A DNA stretch of 64,000 bases from Radicibacter daui (GCA_030657355.1 CP131056.1:1756501-1820500), one strand, 5' to 3'. Shown: positions 38,361 through 49,233, counted from the stretch's first letter. Made by a program: numbers and translations. The notes: a model not told the origin generated them from the sequence alone.

Positions 38361-38392
38361 GCGTCTTCCACGGATAAATGCTTTAGCCATTA

Positions 38393-38415
38393 GGCTCGCC
38401 GTTTCCCGGCGGGCC
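38393..38415. terminator. Candidate hairpin terminator between convergent genes
   Basis: GGCTCGCCG (38393-38401) pairs with CGGCGGGCC (38407-38415) around a TTTCC loop. No T tract follows. A second GC-rich hairpin lies at about 38422-38442. Both lie between the DUF3035 and DUF2239 genes. Confidence 0.4.
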
Positions 38416-38448
38416 TGATGTGTTTCGGGGGATTGAAACCCCGGCAGG

Positions 38449-39024
38449 CTAGTCGCTGCTGCCTTCCGCCGGGATGCTGCCGACGGCGAGTTTCATTACG
38501 TGATGGCGCACATCGCCGGGCCAGCGGGCAATCAGTTCGGCCAGCCGGCCGAGATTGCCGGCAAATAGCGCGCGCGAGGCCTCCTCAAAATCCGGCAGGT
38601 TGCCGCCGACCGCCGACATAAAGCGATAACAGGCGCGCTGGGCCTGGCGCTGGCGGTCTTTGTCCGCATTGCTGCGCCGGGCTTCCTCCACAAGACGCCT
38701 GAGGGTGGCCGAGGCGCCGCCCGGCTGGGCGGCCAGCCAGTCCCAGTGGCGCGGCAAGAGGGTGATCTCCTTGGCGACGACCCCCAGCTTGGGGCGGCCG
38801 CGACCGCGCTGGGGCGGGGCTGCCGAGAGCCGGGCCAGCACTTCATCGTCGCTGCCGCGGAAATCGATGTCGATCTCCTGCCCGCTGGCGTCGTCATAGA
38901 TGATGATGAGGCGCCCCGGCGCCGTCTCCAGCAGCACCTTGACCACCAGCGCCACGGCGCCGAGATCGCCGGCGGCGACCTTGGTGGTGCCCTCGAAGGC
39001 GGTGCAACGGGTTGAGCTGTCCAT
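38449..39024 (-). CDS. DUF2239 family protein
   Basis: A 191-residue soluble protein of unknown function: CTAFEGTTKVAAGDLGAVAL, then IIYDDASGQEIDIDFRGSDD, GRGRPKLGVVAKEITLLPRH and a helical C-terminus. The GRGRPKLG-VVAKEITLLPRHWDWL block is the recognisable family feature. The start ATG 39024 fits the family; the frame upstream is low-quality extension. It follows the glycosyltransferase gene by 82 bases on the same strand. Confidence 0.85.
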   Translation of the reverse strand: MDSSTRCTAFEGTTKVAAGDLGAVALVVKVLLETAPGRLIIIYDDASGQEIDIDFRGSDDEVLARLSAAPPQRGRGRPKLGVVAKEITLLPRHWDWLAAQPGGASATLRRLVEEARRSNADKDRQRQAQRACYRFMSAVGGNLPDFEEASRALFAGNLGRLAELIARWPGDVRHHVMKLAVGSIPAEGSSD

Positions 39025-39106
39025 GGGGTTCGACTGCCGGTCTGGGAGAGGAGGCTTCCCGTCTAGGATGGCTTGACGGGGGCTGTCAATATTACCCGGG
39101 GCAAAA

Positions 39107-40237
39107 TTACCGGGCGATGACGCTGCTTTTGTCGGCAACCAGCGCCACGAGGTCCCGGGCGCGCGCTTCCCACCGGCAGTCGGCTGTGGTCTGGCGCACC
39201 TGCTGCCGCAATTTGCCAGCCAGCTCAGCATCGCTCTCCATCCAGCGCTTCAGCAAGTCGAGTGCCCCCCCGACAACCCCGGCGGGCGTGAAACGGTGGC
39301 GGGCATTGAGCGGCATGGGGTGTAGCCAGGGCCCGGCTGTTTCCGGCAGGGCGGCAAAGGGCGGAGCATAGACGATGCAGCCCGCCGCCAGAGCTTCCAG
39401 CGTCACGATGCTGGAGGTCTCCGGCAGGGTGTTGGGGTAGAACAGCATCGCCGCCCCCTTCATCGCTTCGCCCAGAGTGGCGTTCGGCACCAGGTCATGC
39501 ATGGCAATGCCATCGATGTTGCGCGCGGCATCGGCAATCAGCCGCCAGCGAGCATCGCGCCGCAGCGGATTGTTTTCCGGATAAAGCTCGAAGCTGGAAT
39601 AGATATCGAGCGTTACGTCCGGCAACTGCTGCCGCAGGGCCTGGAAACAGGCGAGCGCGGCATCGAGCCCCTTGTAGGGGGTGGCGGCAAAGATGAGCCG
39701 CGGGGGGTGGGCCTTGGCGGCAAGCACATCCTCCCCTTCGGCAAAGAGCGAGAGAAAGGCCGGACCCAGTGCATTGGGCAGCAGATGCAGGCGCGCCGGC
39801 GATATGCCGCCCCGCTCGACGAAATGGGCACGGTGCCACTGGCTGACGCAGAGAATATCGCCCCCCGCCAGCGCCAGCGCCTTGAGGCAGTCGCCATAAA
39901 GCGGCTGCGGATCCCAGATGTTGTGTTCCCAGGCGAGCAGCCGCGGATGGTTGCCGAGATGCGGCCGCATCTCCAGCGCGTAACGCGGAGCGTTGGTCAC
40001 CAGGATGGCGTCGGCGGTCTGCGGGCTTGGCAGGCTGCGGGCAAGGGAGTGGCAGAATACGCCGCGCCTGATGCCGGGTCGGCGGGTGCCGGTGACCAGA
40101 TCGACCTCGTGCCCGAGCGCCGTCAGGGCGAGTGCCAGATGCACCTGTGCGGCTTCCGCTCCCGCCAATGGCCGCTCAAAGGGCGTGTCGACGTCGTAGT
40201 CGTGCGCGGCGTTGGGGTTGATGAGCAGAAAACGCAT
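39107..40237 (-). CDS. Glycosyltransferase (GT4-like, GT-B fold)
   Basis: A 376-residue soluble or peripheral glycosyltransferase: MRFLLINPNAAHDYDVDTPF, then GAEAAQVHLALALTALGHEV (acceptor-side N-domain), FAATPYKGLDAALACFQALR and PETSSIVTLEALAAGCIVYA (donor-binding C-domain with the E-x7-E-like pattern). Donor and acceptor are unknown. It is divergent from phoX and shares a 319-base upstream region with it. Confidence 0.82.
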   Translation of the reverse strand: MRFLLINPNAAHDYDVDTPFERPLAGAEAAQVHLALALTALGHEVDLVTGTRRPGIRRGVFCHSLARSLPSPQTADAILVTNAPRYALEMRPHLGNHPRLLAWEHNIWDPQPLYGDCLKALALAGGDILCVSQWHRAHFVERGGISPARLHLLPNALGPAFLSLFAEGEDVLAAKAHPPRLIFAATPYKGLDAALACFQALRQQLPDVTLDIYSSFELYPENNPLRRDARWRLIADAARNIDGIAMHDLVPNATLGEAMKGAAMLFYPNTLPETSSIVTLEALAAGCIVYAPPFAALPETAGPWLHPMPLNARHRFTPAGVVGGALDLLKRWMESDAELAGKLRQQVRQTTADCRWEARARDLVALVADKSSVIAR

Positions 40238-40556
40238 CGGCAGTCGGCAGCCATTTCTTCTTTTGCCTGCCGCCGGCCGGCGGGGCGCTTGTCTTGCCGT
40301 TAATCAATAATGGCTGGGCGGCCGGTTGGAAATACGGCGGATTGCATAATTTTGTGTGTCCCGGGCGCCTTGCGTTGTTGATGCGGCGCGGGCATAGCCA
40401 ATTGCTCGACTTTCCGCTGCGGCACGAGCGCCTGCGGCGATGGGTCACAGGCTTGGTCATCAAATGGTGCGGCAATCCGTCATCGCCCTGTAACGGCCAT
40501 GAGCCACGGTTCGGCAAAACAGAAAATACCAACCGACCTGGATGAGGTGCCGAAAA
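40238..40556. other. Intergenic region between glycosyltransferase and phoX
   Basis: About 319 bases. The only convincing element is the Pho box near phoX (40477-40494). The left half, near the glycosyltransferase, includes the short AT-rich patch TTAATCAATAATGG (about 40301). No small gene is supported. Confidence 0.5.
40477..40494 (+). promoter_or_regulatory. Pho box upstream of phoX
   Basis: CCGTCAT-CGCC-CTGTAAC: two heptamers with an 11-base repeat period, close to the PhoB site CTGTCAT-N4-CTGTCAT and in the same orientation as phoX, whose start is 63 bases downstream. It implies induction under phosphate limitation. Confidence 0.7.
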
Positions 40557-42500
40557 ATGACCGAGAATTTGGCTGTTTCCCGTCGTTCCTTAGTCAAGCT
40601 GCTGGGCGGCTCCGCCATTGCCCTGCCGCTGGCGCGCATGGCCTGGTCGGACAGCGCGATGGCCGCGGACGCCGTGGCCAAGGTGGCCGCCGGCAAGGTG
40701 CGTTTCTATGGCATGGCGGCCCCGGGCCTCGACAATCCGGAATCGATGGCGCAGGTGACCGTAGGCTCGAAGCTGGGCGTTGACGGCGGCGATGCCTCGC
40801 AGGCCTTCGAACTTTCCTATGAAGCCTTCTTCAAGACCGGCGACAAGGTGCCCGGCCCGAAGGGCGAGATGATCGTGGCTGGCGGCTATTACGACATCGA
40901 GGGCCGTCCGATCATGGACACTTCCGTGCCCGGCGAGAGCCGCCAGATGTTCTCCGATTGCCCGGACGGCATGTCCCTGCTGCAGCCAATGGACGGCGTG
41001 GACAAGGCGGCCCTCGGCGTAAAGGGCAACCCGGTTTTTGCCGTGGTGCAGTTCGAATACACCAGCCGCAATCTCGCCAAGGAAGATCTCTACGGCCGTC
41101 TGCCGTCGCCGCTGGCGGTGATGACCTTCGACCAGAATCCGGAGACCGGCGCGCTGAAGCTGGTGCGTTATTCCCCGGTGCCGGCCGGCAATTCCCATGG
41201 CCTCTGGATCACCTGCGGCGCCAGCCGCTCGCCCTGGAACACGCATCTCTCCAGCGAGGAATATCCGACCGACGCTTTCGCTGCGGAAAAGAGCGACCAG
41301 TTCCACGCCTTCATCACCAATCTCTATGGTGATGCCGCTGCGGTGAACGACCCGGCCAAGGCCAATCCCTACCTCTACAATCACATTCCGGAAGTGAAGG
41401 TGAGCGCTGACGGCAGCGGCACCGTGACCAAGCATTTCTGCCTCGGCCGTATCTCGCACGAGCTGGTGCAGGTTTGCCCGGACTCGCGCACGGTGCTGAT
41501 GGGCGACGACATGACCAATGGCGGCGCCTTCATGTTCGTGGCCGACAAGGCGGAAGACCTTTCTTCCGGCACGCTCTATGTCGCAAAGTGGAAGCAGACC
41601 TCCGGCGAAGGGCCGGGCGCGGCCGATCTCAGCTGGATCAAGCTTGGTCATGCCACCAGCGACGAGGTCGAGCAGATGGCCAAGACGCTCAAGCCCACCG
41701 ACATCATGGATGTGGTGCGCGCCGAGCCGACGGAAGCCGGCTTCACCAAGATTTTCTACGAAGGCAAGCCCAACTGGGTACGCCTGAAGCCGGGCATGGA
41801 GAAGGCCGCCGCCTTCCTTGAGACCCACCGTTATGCCGCGCTGCGCGGGGGTAGCCTTGGTTTCACCAAGTGGGAAGGCACCACCGTCAACGCGGCGGAC
41901 AAGGTGGCCTATGTGGCGATGAGCTCGATCAAGGGCCCGATGAAGGACGGCAGCACGGACATCCATGTTCAGGGGCCGACCTCGGGCAGCGTTTATGCCC
42001 TCGATCTGCGCGATGGCCAGCAGGACGACCAGAACCAGACGATCGACAGTGCCTGGGTTCCCGTCCATATGGCCGGCATCCCGGCTCTTACGGGTGAAGA
42101 CCTGAAGGCCGCCGACGAGATGGGCAACCTTGCCAACGCAGACCGTGTCGCCAACCCGGACAACATCAAGTTCTCCGAGGACATGCGCACCCTGTTCGTG
42201 GGCGAGGACAGCGGCATGCATGTCAACAACTTCCTGTGGGCCTACAATGTCGATGACAAGAGCTGCGTGCGGGTGCTCTCGACCCCATCGGGCGCTGAAT
42301 CGACCGGCCTGCAGTCCGTCGACAATGTGAATGGCTGGACCTACATCATGAGCAACTTCCAGCACCCGGGTGACTGGGAAAAGGGGCTGCACGACAAGGT
42401 CAAGGACGTGCTGACACCGCTGATCAACAAGAATTTCAGCGACCGTTATGCTGCCCAGGTCGGTTACATCGCCGGCATGCGCCAGCTGAAGAACGCCTGA
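40557..42500 (+). CDS. phoX: PhoX family alkaline phosphatase, Tat-exported
   Basis: A 647-residue periplasmic or secreted phosphatase that releases phosphate from organic esters. A Tat signal is visible (SRRSLVKLLGGSAIAL, then an AMA-A cleavage site). The DUF839/PhoX core includes CGASRSPWNTHLSSEEY near residue 225, ISHELVQVCPDSRTV and YVAMSSIKGPM. ATG 40557 is preceded by GAGG; ATG 40542 is a poorer alternative. A Pho box lies upstream and a bidirectional terminator downstream. Metal ligands are not assigned by eye. Confidence 0.9.
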   Translation: MTENLAVSRRSLVKLLGGSAIALPLARMAWSDSAMAADAVAKVAAGKVRFYGMAAPGLDNPESMAQVTVGSKLGVDGGDASQAFELSYEAFFKTGDKVPGPKGEMIVAGGYYDIEGRPIMDTSVPGESRQMFSDCPDGMSLLQPMDGVDKAALGVKGNPVFAVVQFEYTSRNLAKEDLYGRLPSPLAVMTFDQNPETGALKLVRYSPVPAGNSHGLWITCGASRSPWNTHLSSEEYPTDAFAAEKSDQFHAFITNLYGDAAAVNDPAKANPYLYNHIPEVKVSADGSGTVTKHFCLGRISHELVQVCPDSRTVLMGDDMTNGGAFMFVADKAEDLSSGTLYVAKWKQTSGEGPGAADLSWIKLGHATSDEVEQMAKTLKPTDIMDVVRAEPTEAGFTKIFYEGKPNWVRLKPGMEKAAAFLETHRYAALRGGSLGFTKWEGTTVNAADKVAYVAMSSIKGPMKDGSTDIHVQGPTSGSVYALDLRDGQQDDQNQTIDSAWVPVHMAGIPALTGEDLKAADEMGNLANADRVANPDNIKFSEDMRTLFVGEDSGMHVNNFLWAYNVDDKSCVRVLSTPSGAESTGLQSVDNVNGWTYIMSNFQHPGDWEKGLHDKVKDVLTPLINKNFSDRYAAQVGYIAGMRQLKNA

Positions 42501-42532
42501 TCCCCCGCCAGCCGGACATCAGGTCAAAACGA

Positions 42533-42565
42533 CAACGCCCCGGAGAGGTCTTCTGCGGGGCGTTG
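42533..42565. terminator. Bidirectional terminator between phoX and mmsA
   Basis: CAACGCCCCG (42533-42542) and CGGGGCGTTG (42556-42565) form a perfect 10-bp stem between convergent genes, with moderately T-rich flanks on each outgoing strand. Confidence 0.75.
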
Positions 42566-42590
42566 CCGTTTCTGCGATGTGGCAGATGCC

Positions 42591-44090
<1,500 letters not shown>

Positions 44091-44180
44091 GCTGTTCCTC
44101 CGGCTGCTCAATGTTCTTGTGGCCAATGCTCTGGGTGCGGGCATTCTCGGCATATCGTGGCTGCACATCAACCGGCACTA

Positions 44181-44199
44181 TTGCGGCACCGTTGTGCAA
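44181..44199. promoter_or_regulatory. LysR-type operator between mmsA and the LysR gene
   Basis: TTGC (44181-44184) and GCAA (44196-44199) form an inverted repeat separated by 11 bases, the T-N11-A pattern of LysR-family sites. It lies 18 bases before the LysR start. Confidence 0.5.
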
Positions 44200-44216
44200 A
44201 TTTTAAAGTCCTGTCT

Positions 44217-45104
44217 ATGGACTGGGATCGTATCCGTATCTTTCTGGCTATTGCGCGCACCGGGCAAATTCTGGGCGCGGCGCGGCGGCTCGGCCTCAAC
44301 CACGCCACCGTCGCCCGCCAGCTGACACAGCTGGAGGAGGAGATGCAGGTGCGGCTCGTCGAACGCCATACCACCGGCTGCACGCTGACCGCGGCGGGCG
44401 AGCGGCTGCTGGCGACGGCGGAGCGGGCGGAATCCGACTTCCTGAAGGTAAGCGCGGAACTGGCCGGCACGCAGGCGGCGCTCAGCGGTACGGTGCGTGT
44501 CGGTGCGCCGGACGGGTTTGGCAACTATTTTCTGGCGGCGGAGCTGGGCGCGCTCGCCCTGCAGCACCCGGAACTGGTGGTGCAGCTGGTGCCGCTGCCG
44601 CGTGCCTTTTCACTTTCCCGGCGCGAGGCGGATATCGTGGTGACGATGGACCGCCCTAAGACCGGCCGCCTTATCATCAAGAAGCTCACGGACTACAGCC
44701 TCAGCCTCTATGCCAGCCGTGACTATCTGGCGGTAAGCGGGCCGATCACCAGCGAGGCCGACCTTGAGGGGCATATGGCCGTGACGCAGGTGGAAGATCT
44801 GGTCTATTCCCGGGCGCTTGATTACGGCAGCGCACTGTCGCGCTTCACCAGCCGGCGCTTTGAATGCGGCAGCGTCGTTGGGCAGCTGGAGGCCGTGCGG
44901 GCGGGAGTGGGCGTGGGGGTGCTGCATGATTATGCCGCCCGGCGTTTTCCCGAGCTGGTGCGGCTGTTACCGGCAATCCGCTTTCAGCGTGCCTACTGGC
45001 TCACCACGCACCCGGACATCCATGAAACGCGCCGGGTGGCGGCGGTCATCGCGCATATCACGGCGGCGGTGAAGGCGGCGCGGGGCGGCTTTGTGCAGGA
45101 ATAA
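44217..45104 (+). CDS. LysR family transcriptional regulator
   Basis: A 295-residue regulator. The N-terminal winged helix is [20 protein letters not shown] with [20 protein letters not shown]. The effector domain begins at [20 protein letters not shown]. The N-terminus belongs to the MDWDRIR type often found divergent from mmsA. It probably controls mmsA through the operator between them. The start is ATG 44217; the frame stays open far upstream across the antisense of mmsA, but that extension is not coding. Confidence 0.92.
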   Translation: MDWDRIRIFLAIARTGQILGAARRLGLNHATVARQLTQLEEEMQVRLVERHTTGCTLTAAGERLLATAERAESDFLKVSAELAGTQAALSGTVRVGAPDGFGNYFLAAELGALALQHPELVVQLVPLPRAFSLSRREADIVVTMDRPKTGRLIIKKLTDYSLSLYASRDYLAVSGPITSEADLEGHMAVTQVEDLVYSRALDYGSALSRFTSRRFECGSVVGQLEAVRAGVGVGVLHDYAARRFPELVRLLPAIRFQRAYWLTTHPDIHETRRVAAVIAHITAAVKAARGGFVQE

Positions 45105-45371
45105 AACAAGGGCGGGACGGCTGTTGCCGTCCCGCGAGAGTTAGGCCCCCTGGGAGAAGCCCTGGAGAGAGACACGCCGGATGCCCTGCACCCGAAGAAA
45201 CGGCCCGGTACCCTTCCGCGCCAAAACGAACCATTTGGATCATTTTTCCAAATTCATGAAATTTATATTTTATTTTTGAGCAAGACGTCAAGCAGGTTAC
45301 AAACAGCTATGCGTCTGAGGGCCGGATCACCGGCGGCATGCTGAAAAAGACAAGAACGGGGGCGAGCCAAA

Positions 45372-46217
45372 GTGGATCGGGAGATGCTGGAGACGGACAA
45401 GGCTGAGGCCCCGCGGGATTTCGCCAGCCTCAGGGCGCTGCTGCTGGCCCGCAAGGATGCGCTACCCAAACGGCTGGCGCAGGTGGCCGGTTACGCCATG
45501 GCCAACCCGGACGACATCGCCTTTGGCACCGTCGCCAGCATTGCAGAGGCGGCCGGGGTGCCGACCTCCACGCTGGTGCGTTTTGCCCAGGCCCTCGGGT
45601 ATCAGGGATTTTCCGACCTGCAGCTGATCTTCCGCTCGCGCCTGCGCGACCGGGTGCTGGATTATGACGAGCGGCTGCGCTCGCTGGCGGAGCATGCGCG
45701 TGGCGTCTCCAAGCCGGCCCTGCTGTTTGCCGGCTTTTCCGACGCGGCAGAGGAATCCGTGCGCTCGGTGCGCGAGCGCATCGACCCGCACCGGATCGAG
45801 GAGGCGGTGGAGCAGCTGATTTCGGCCGAGACCATTTATCTCATCGGCCAGCGCCGCTCCTTTCCGGTAACCAGCTATATGAGCTATGCGATGGGCAAGC
45901 TCGGCATCCGCAACGTGCTGGTGGGCTCCTCCAGCGGCACGGACGCGGAGACATTGTCCTTCGCCGGAGCGAAGGATGCCGCGGTGGCGGTCAGTTTCAC
46001 GCCCTATGCTTCTGCCAGCGTAGGGCAGGCCAAGCAGCTTGCCGAGCAGAATGTGCCGATGGTGGTTATCACCGACAGCCCCTTCAGCCCGCTCGCCTCG
46101 CTGGGCGCGGTGTGGTTCGAGGTGGTGGAGGCGGATTACGAAGGGTTCCGCCCCCTGTCAGCGACGCTGGCGCTTGCCATGACGCTGGTGGTGAGCGTTG
46201 CCGAGGCCCGTGGCTGA
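45372..46217 (+). CDS. MurR/RpiR family transcriptional regulator
   Basis: A 281-residue sugar-responsive regulator. The N-terminal RpiR helix-turn-helix reads AFGTVASIAEAAGVPTSTLV, RFAQALGYQGFSDLQ. A C-terminal SIS domain binds phosphosugars (ETIYLIGQRRSFPVTSYMSY, PMVVITDSPFSPLAS). GTG 45372 or ATG 45384 may start it. The 267-base region upstream is unusually AT-rich around 45233-45285 and contains TTCATGAA, possibly its operator and promoter. No sugar genes are next to it, so its target is unknown. Confidence 0.9.
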   Translation: MDREMLETDKAEAPRDFASLRALLLARKDALPKRLAQVAGYAMANPDDIAFGTVASIAEAAGVPTSTLVRFAQALGYQGFSDLQLIFRSRLRDRVLDYDERLRSLAEHARGVSKPALLFAGFSDAAEESVRSVRERIDPHRIEEAVEQLISAETIYLIGQRRSFPVTSYMSYAMGKLGIRNVLVGSSSGTDAETLSFAGAKDAAVAVSFTPYASASVGQAKQLAEQNVPMVVITDSPFSPLASLGAVWFEVVEADYEGFRPLSATLALAMTLVVSVAEARG

Positions 46218-46272
46218 TCCTTCTGTCGCAGCAATTCCCGGCGGCGGAACCGGGCGTCCTTCATAACGTTTT

Positions 46273-46318
46273 ATCTCCCGGCATCCAGCCGCGATGGCGC
46301 GTCGCGGATGCGGGAGAT
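46273..46318 (+). promoter_or_regulatory. 5'-UTR hairpin covering the ribosome binding site of the next gene
   Basis: ATCTCCCG (46273-46280) pairs with CGGGAGAT (46311-46318); CAT pairs with ATG just inside; CCGCGA (46289-46294) pairs with TCGCGG (46302-46307) around a 7-base loop. The right arm contains GGGAGA, the only good ribosome site for ATG 46327, so folding would block translation. There is no T tract. Confidence 0.6.
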
Positions 46319-46326
46319 GAACGTCC

Positions 46327-46833
46327 ATGTCCTTTTCCGATCTATTCAATACGCTGGCCAGCGAAACGGCCCGGGTGACCGGCCGGCCGGTCACCTTTCT
46401 GGGGTGCTGCCTCATCGTGGTCATCTGGGCGGTGACGGGGCCGCTCTTTGACTATTCCGACACCTGGCAACTGGTCATCAATACCGGCACCACCATCGTC
46501 ACCTTCCTGATGGTGTTCCTGATCCAGAACACGCAGAACCGGGATTCAACGGCCCTTCAAGCCAAGCTCGACGAGCTGATCCGTGTCGGTTCCTCTTCCA
46601 ACCGCTTCATCGGCATCGAGCATCTGACCGATGACGAGCTGGATTCCATCATCAAGCTGTGCGAGGCGCGCGCGACCGGCGGTGGGGGCGAGCACAAGCT
46701 GAGCGTCCAGCGCAAGGGCGCCGCAAGCAGGGCCCGACCGGCGAAAACTGCCGCCAGTAAAAACGCAGGCGACAAGGATGCCCCCAAGACGCCGGCCCGG
46801 CGTGCTCCGGCTCGCCGCAAGGCGGCCAGCTGA
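46327..46833 (+). CDS. Low-affinity iron permease family membrane protein
   Basis: A 168-residue inner-membrane protein with two membrane helices (VTFLGCCLIVVIWAVTGPLF and LVINTGTTIVTFLMVFLIQN), then NTQNRDSTALQAKLDELIRV. This is the conserved pattern of the family annotated as low-affinity iron permease; transport of iron by the bacterial members is not well supported. The C-terminal tail is lysine/alanine/arginine-rich (PAKTAASKNAGDKDAPKTPA). Its ribosome site is locked in a hairpin just upstream. Confidence 0.85.
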   Translation: MSFSDLFNTLASETARVTGRPVTFLGCCLIVVIWAVTGPLFDYSDTWQLVINTGTTIVTFLMVFLIQNTQNRDSTALQAKLDELIRVGSSSNRFIGIEHLTDDELDSIIKLCEARATGGGGEHKLSVQRKGAASRARPAKTAASKNAGDKDAPKTPARRAPARRKAAS

Positions 46834-46840
46834 AAGACAA

Positions 46841-46885
46841 AACCCCTCCGGCCGGAATGCTGTCCGGGCCGGAGGGGTTCTCTTT
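46841..46885. terminator. Bidirectional terminator
   Basis: AACCCCTCCGGCC (46841-46853) and GGCCGGAGGGGTT (46867-46879) form a 13-bp stem, followed by CTCTTTT on the plus strand and TTTGTC on the minus strand. It serves the convergent permease-like and BON genes. Confidence 0.85.
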
Positions 46886-46909
46886 TGTGCCACCGACGGG
46901 GTGGAGGCG

Positions 46910-47530
46910 TCAGCCGGCGGGAAGCTTTACGCGCAGGTTGTTCTGGCAGTGCGTAACGCCGGAGACAGTGTCCACCAGATCCTCCGCACGGCGCTTGGCA
47001 GCGCGGCTGGTGACGGTGCCGAACAGCATGACCTCGCCATTCTCGACGGTGACCTCGATGTTGGAGGCATCGAGGAAATGATCGTCGGTCAGCCGGTCAT
47101 TTATATCTTCCAGAATGCGGTTCTGGTCGCGCTGATAGCCTTTGGGGCCGCGCCCGCGGTGGGTTTCCCGCGCATCCATCTCGCGGCGGTGCTCCGCGCC
47201 CTCATCGCCGAACCAGGAAGAGAACTCATCCCGCGCCTGCTGCCAGAAGCCGCGCGGATTATGGCCATGGCGCGGTTCCCAGCGCACATCTTCCGGGCGT
47301 GGCGCGCGGCCGGCATTGTCTTCGCCCCAGCGCGGGCCGCCACGCAGATCCTCGTCGCCGGGAAAGACGTCATAGGGGAAGGGATACATCGGCCCATAGG
47401 CCATGAACTCGCCCGGATAGGGCGATGCCCCGCGGCGGCGGCGATAGCGCGGGTCGATGGCGACGCCCGGCCCATCCTCGTCCGGCCGGTTGCCGGGGGA
47501 AGCAGGTCTGTCAGGCCAGTAATATGCCAT
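46910..47530 (-). CDS. BON-domain protein with SWFGD-type motif
   Basis: A 206-residue hydrophilic protein. The first half is arginine, proline and glycine-rich (RYRRRRGASPYPGEFMAYGP). The segment FSSWFGDEGAEHRREMD is a recurrent motif ahead of BON domains. The last 75 residues form one BON domain (RLTDDHFLDASNIEVTVENG, then EDLVDTVSGVTHCQNNLRV). There is no signal peptide from ATG 47530. BON domains are thought to contact membranes; the function of this protein is unknown. Confidence 0.83.
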   Translation of the reverse strand: MAYYWPDRPASPGNRPDEDGPGVAIDPRYRRRRGASPYPGEFMAYGPMYPFPYDVFPGDEDLRGGPRWGEDNAGRAPRPEDVRWEPRHGHNPRGFWQQARDEFSSWFGDEGAEHRREMDARETHRGRGPKGYQRDQNRILEDINDRLTDDHFLDASNIEVTVENGEVMLFGTVTSRAAKRRAEDLVDTVSGVTHCQNNLRVKLPAG

Positions 47531-47677
47531 TTTTTCCTCCTTTTCTGCCGGGCCGGCTTGCGGTTCTCGAAGGAGAAGTTTCAGCCGGCCCTCTACAGAA
47601 GAAACCACCGGAGCCGCCGGGATGTTCCTGCGACATACTGCGTTGGGGGTGGCGGCGACCGGGCCGGAACCGGGGCG

Positions 47678-47724
47678 GAAAAAGGAAAACCCCGGCGCTG
47701 CAGGGGGATTGCGCCGGGGTTTCC
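47678..47724 (-). terminator. Terminator of the macAB-OMF efflux operon
   Basis: GGAAACCCCGGCGC on the minus strand (47724-47711) pairs with GCGCCGGGGTTTTCC (47698-47684) and is followed by TTTTT. It lies about 80 bases beyond the efflux outer-membrane gene. Confidence 0.85.
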
Positions 47725-47805
47725 TGGCCTGCGGGAGATCGGTTCGGGGAGGAACCTTTCATACCCGCAGGTTATCGGTTGAACTGCCTGTTGCCCCTCG
47801 GATCC

Positions 47806-49233
47806 TTACTGGATGGTGATGGTGGCATCCGTGACCTGCGGCAGCGGGGTGCTGCCGCCGAGGGCCTGGTAGAGCGTGACCTGCTCGTTCAACTGGTTCA
47901 GGTGATTTTCCAGCAGCGATTCCTCGTTGGAGCGGCGCTTCTCCTGCGCATCGAGCCAGTCCTGCAAGGAAACGGCGCCGGCACGGTAACGGGTCTCGTA
48001 GATCGCCTCCGCCCGTCTGGCGCTGTCGACGGCGCTCGTCAGCAGCTCACCCTGGGCGGCGTACTGGCGGCGGGCCGAGAGCGCGTTTTCCACATCGGCA
48101 AAGGCGCTGTAGACGCTCTGGCGGAAGTTGGTCACCGCCAGCGCATAGTCGGCTTCCGACACCTTGATCTCGAGCTTGCGCTCGTTCCATTGCAGGAAGG
48201 GCAAAGCAAGGCCGGCGCCGAGCGTGCCGATGGGATTGCGCAGGATATCGGCCAGCGCCTCGCTGCCGGTGCTGATGCTGCCGGTCAGCGTGACGTCCGG
48301 CAGATAGCTGGCACGGGTGGCGTCGATGGTGGCGAGGCTTTCGCGCAGGCGCAGTTCGGACGCCTTCAGATCCGGCCGGCGTTCCAGCACTGAGGCCGGC
48401 AGGCCGGCGGGAATGTCCGGCACGCCCTGCGGCAGCGCCGCGCGCTCGATATCGAAGGCATGCGGTGGGCCGTTGAACAGGATGGCGAGCGCATTTTGCG
48501 TTTCCACCTGCTGCTGCAGGAACTGGGTGTGCGCGGCGCGCTGGGTGTCGAGGCTGGTCTGGGCTTCCAGGAGCTCCAGCGCGGAGGAGGCGCCGGCAGC
48601 ATATTGCGTGCGCACGAGGTCCAGCGTGCGCTGGGCATAATCGATGCTGTCCTGGCTGAGGCGGATACGTTCCTTGAGGTATATCGCCTGCCAGTAAAGG
48701 TTTGCCGTCGTCCCGGCGAGCGACATGGCGGTTGCCTGCCGGTCCGCTTCCGTCGCCTGCGCTTCCCAGCGCTTGGCGTCGGTGGTGCTGGAAAGCTTGC
48801 CCCAGAGATCGACCTCGTAACTCACCGACCCGGTGAGGGAGGAGGAGCGCTGGCTGGAGGCGCTGGTATCGAGCCGCTTCGAGGTGGAGGCATCCGCCGA
48901 GGCCGAGACCGTAGGGCGCTCGTCATCGGCGGCAAGTCCGGCCTGAAGCTGGGCCTGACGCACTTTGATAGCAGCGGCTGCCAGATCATTGTTGCTGGCA
49001 AAGGCTTCCTCGATCAGGGCATTCAGCGCCGGATCGTTGAAGGCCTGCCACCACTGGTCGGTCGGCAGTGTGCTGCGGGTCTGGTTGGCGCCGGTTTCCT
49101 GCCACCAGGCACCGGGCACGGTCAGCGCCGGGCGGGAATAGTCCGTGGTGCCAAGCAGCGAGCAGCCGCCAAGGGACAGGGCAACGAGACCGGCCAGCAG
49201 CGGCCGGCTAGCAAGGGAGGGTATCAGCTTCAT
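47806..49233 (-). CDS. RND/ABC efflux outer-membrane lipoprotein (NodT/TolC family)
   Basis: A 475-residue outer-membrane channel. The lipoprotein signal ends at LGGC (Cys24). The mature part begins [20 protein letters not shown] and has two OEP repeats, including [20 protein letters not shown] and [20 protein letters not shown]. It completes a tripartite pump with the MacA- and MacB-like proteins. ATG 49233 overlaps the macB stop as ATGA. Confidence 0.92.
   Translation of the reverse strand: MKLIPSLASRPLLAGLVALSLGGCSLLGTTDYSRPALTVPGAWWQETGANQTRSTLPTDQWWQAFNDPALNALIEEAFASNNDLAAAAIKVRQAQLQAGLAADDERPTVSASADASTSKRLDTSASSQRSSSLTGSVSYEVDLWGKLSSTTDAKRWEAQATEADRQATAMSLAGTTANLYWQAIYLKERIRLSQDSIDYAQRTLDLVRTQYAAGASSALELLEAQTSLDTQRAAHTQFLQQQVETQNALAILFNGPPHAFDIERAALPQGVPDIPAGLPASVLERRPDLKASELRLRESLATIDATRASYLPDVTLTGSISTGSEALADILRNPIGTLGAGLALPFLQWNERKLEIKVSEADYALAVTNFRQSVYSAFADVENALSARRQYAAQGELLTSAVDSARRAEAIYETRYRAGAVSLQDWLDAQEKRRSNEESLLENHLNQLNEQVTLYQALGGSTPLPQVTDATITIQ

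Noticed and set aside
45230-45300. Horizontally acquired or phage attachment segment
   Set aside because: Strongly AT-rich, but short, without repeats or integrase; more simply a promoter and operator region of the RpiR gene.
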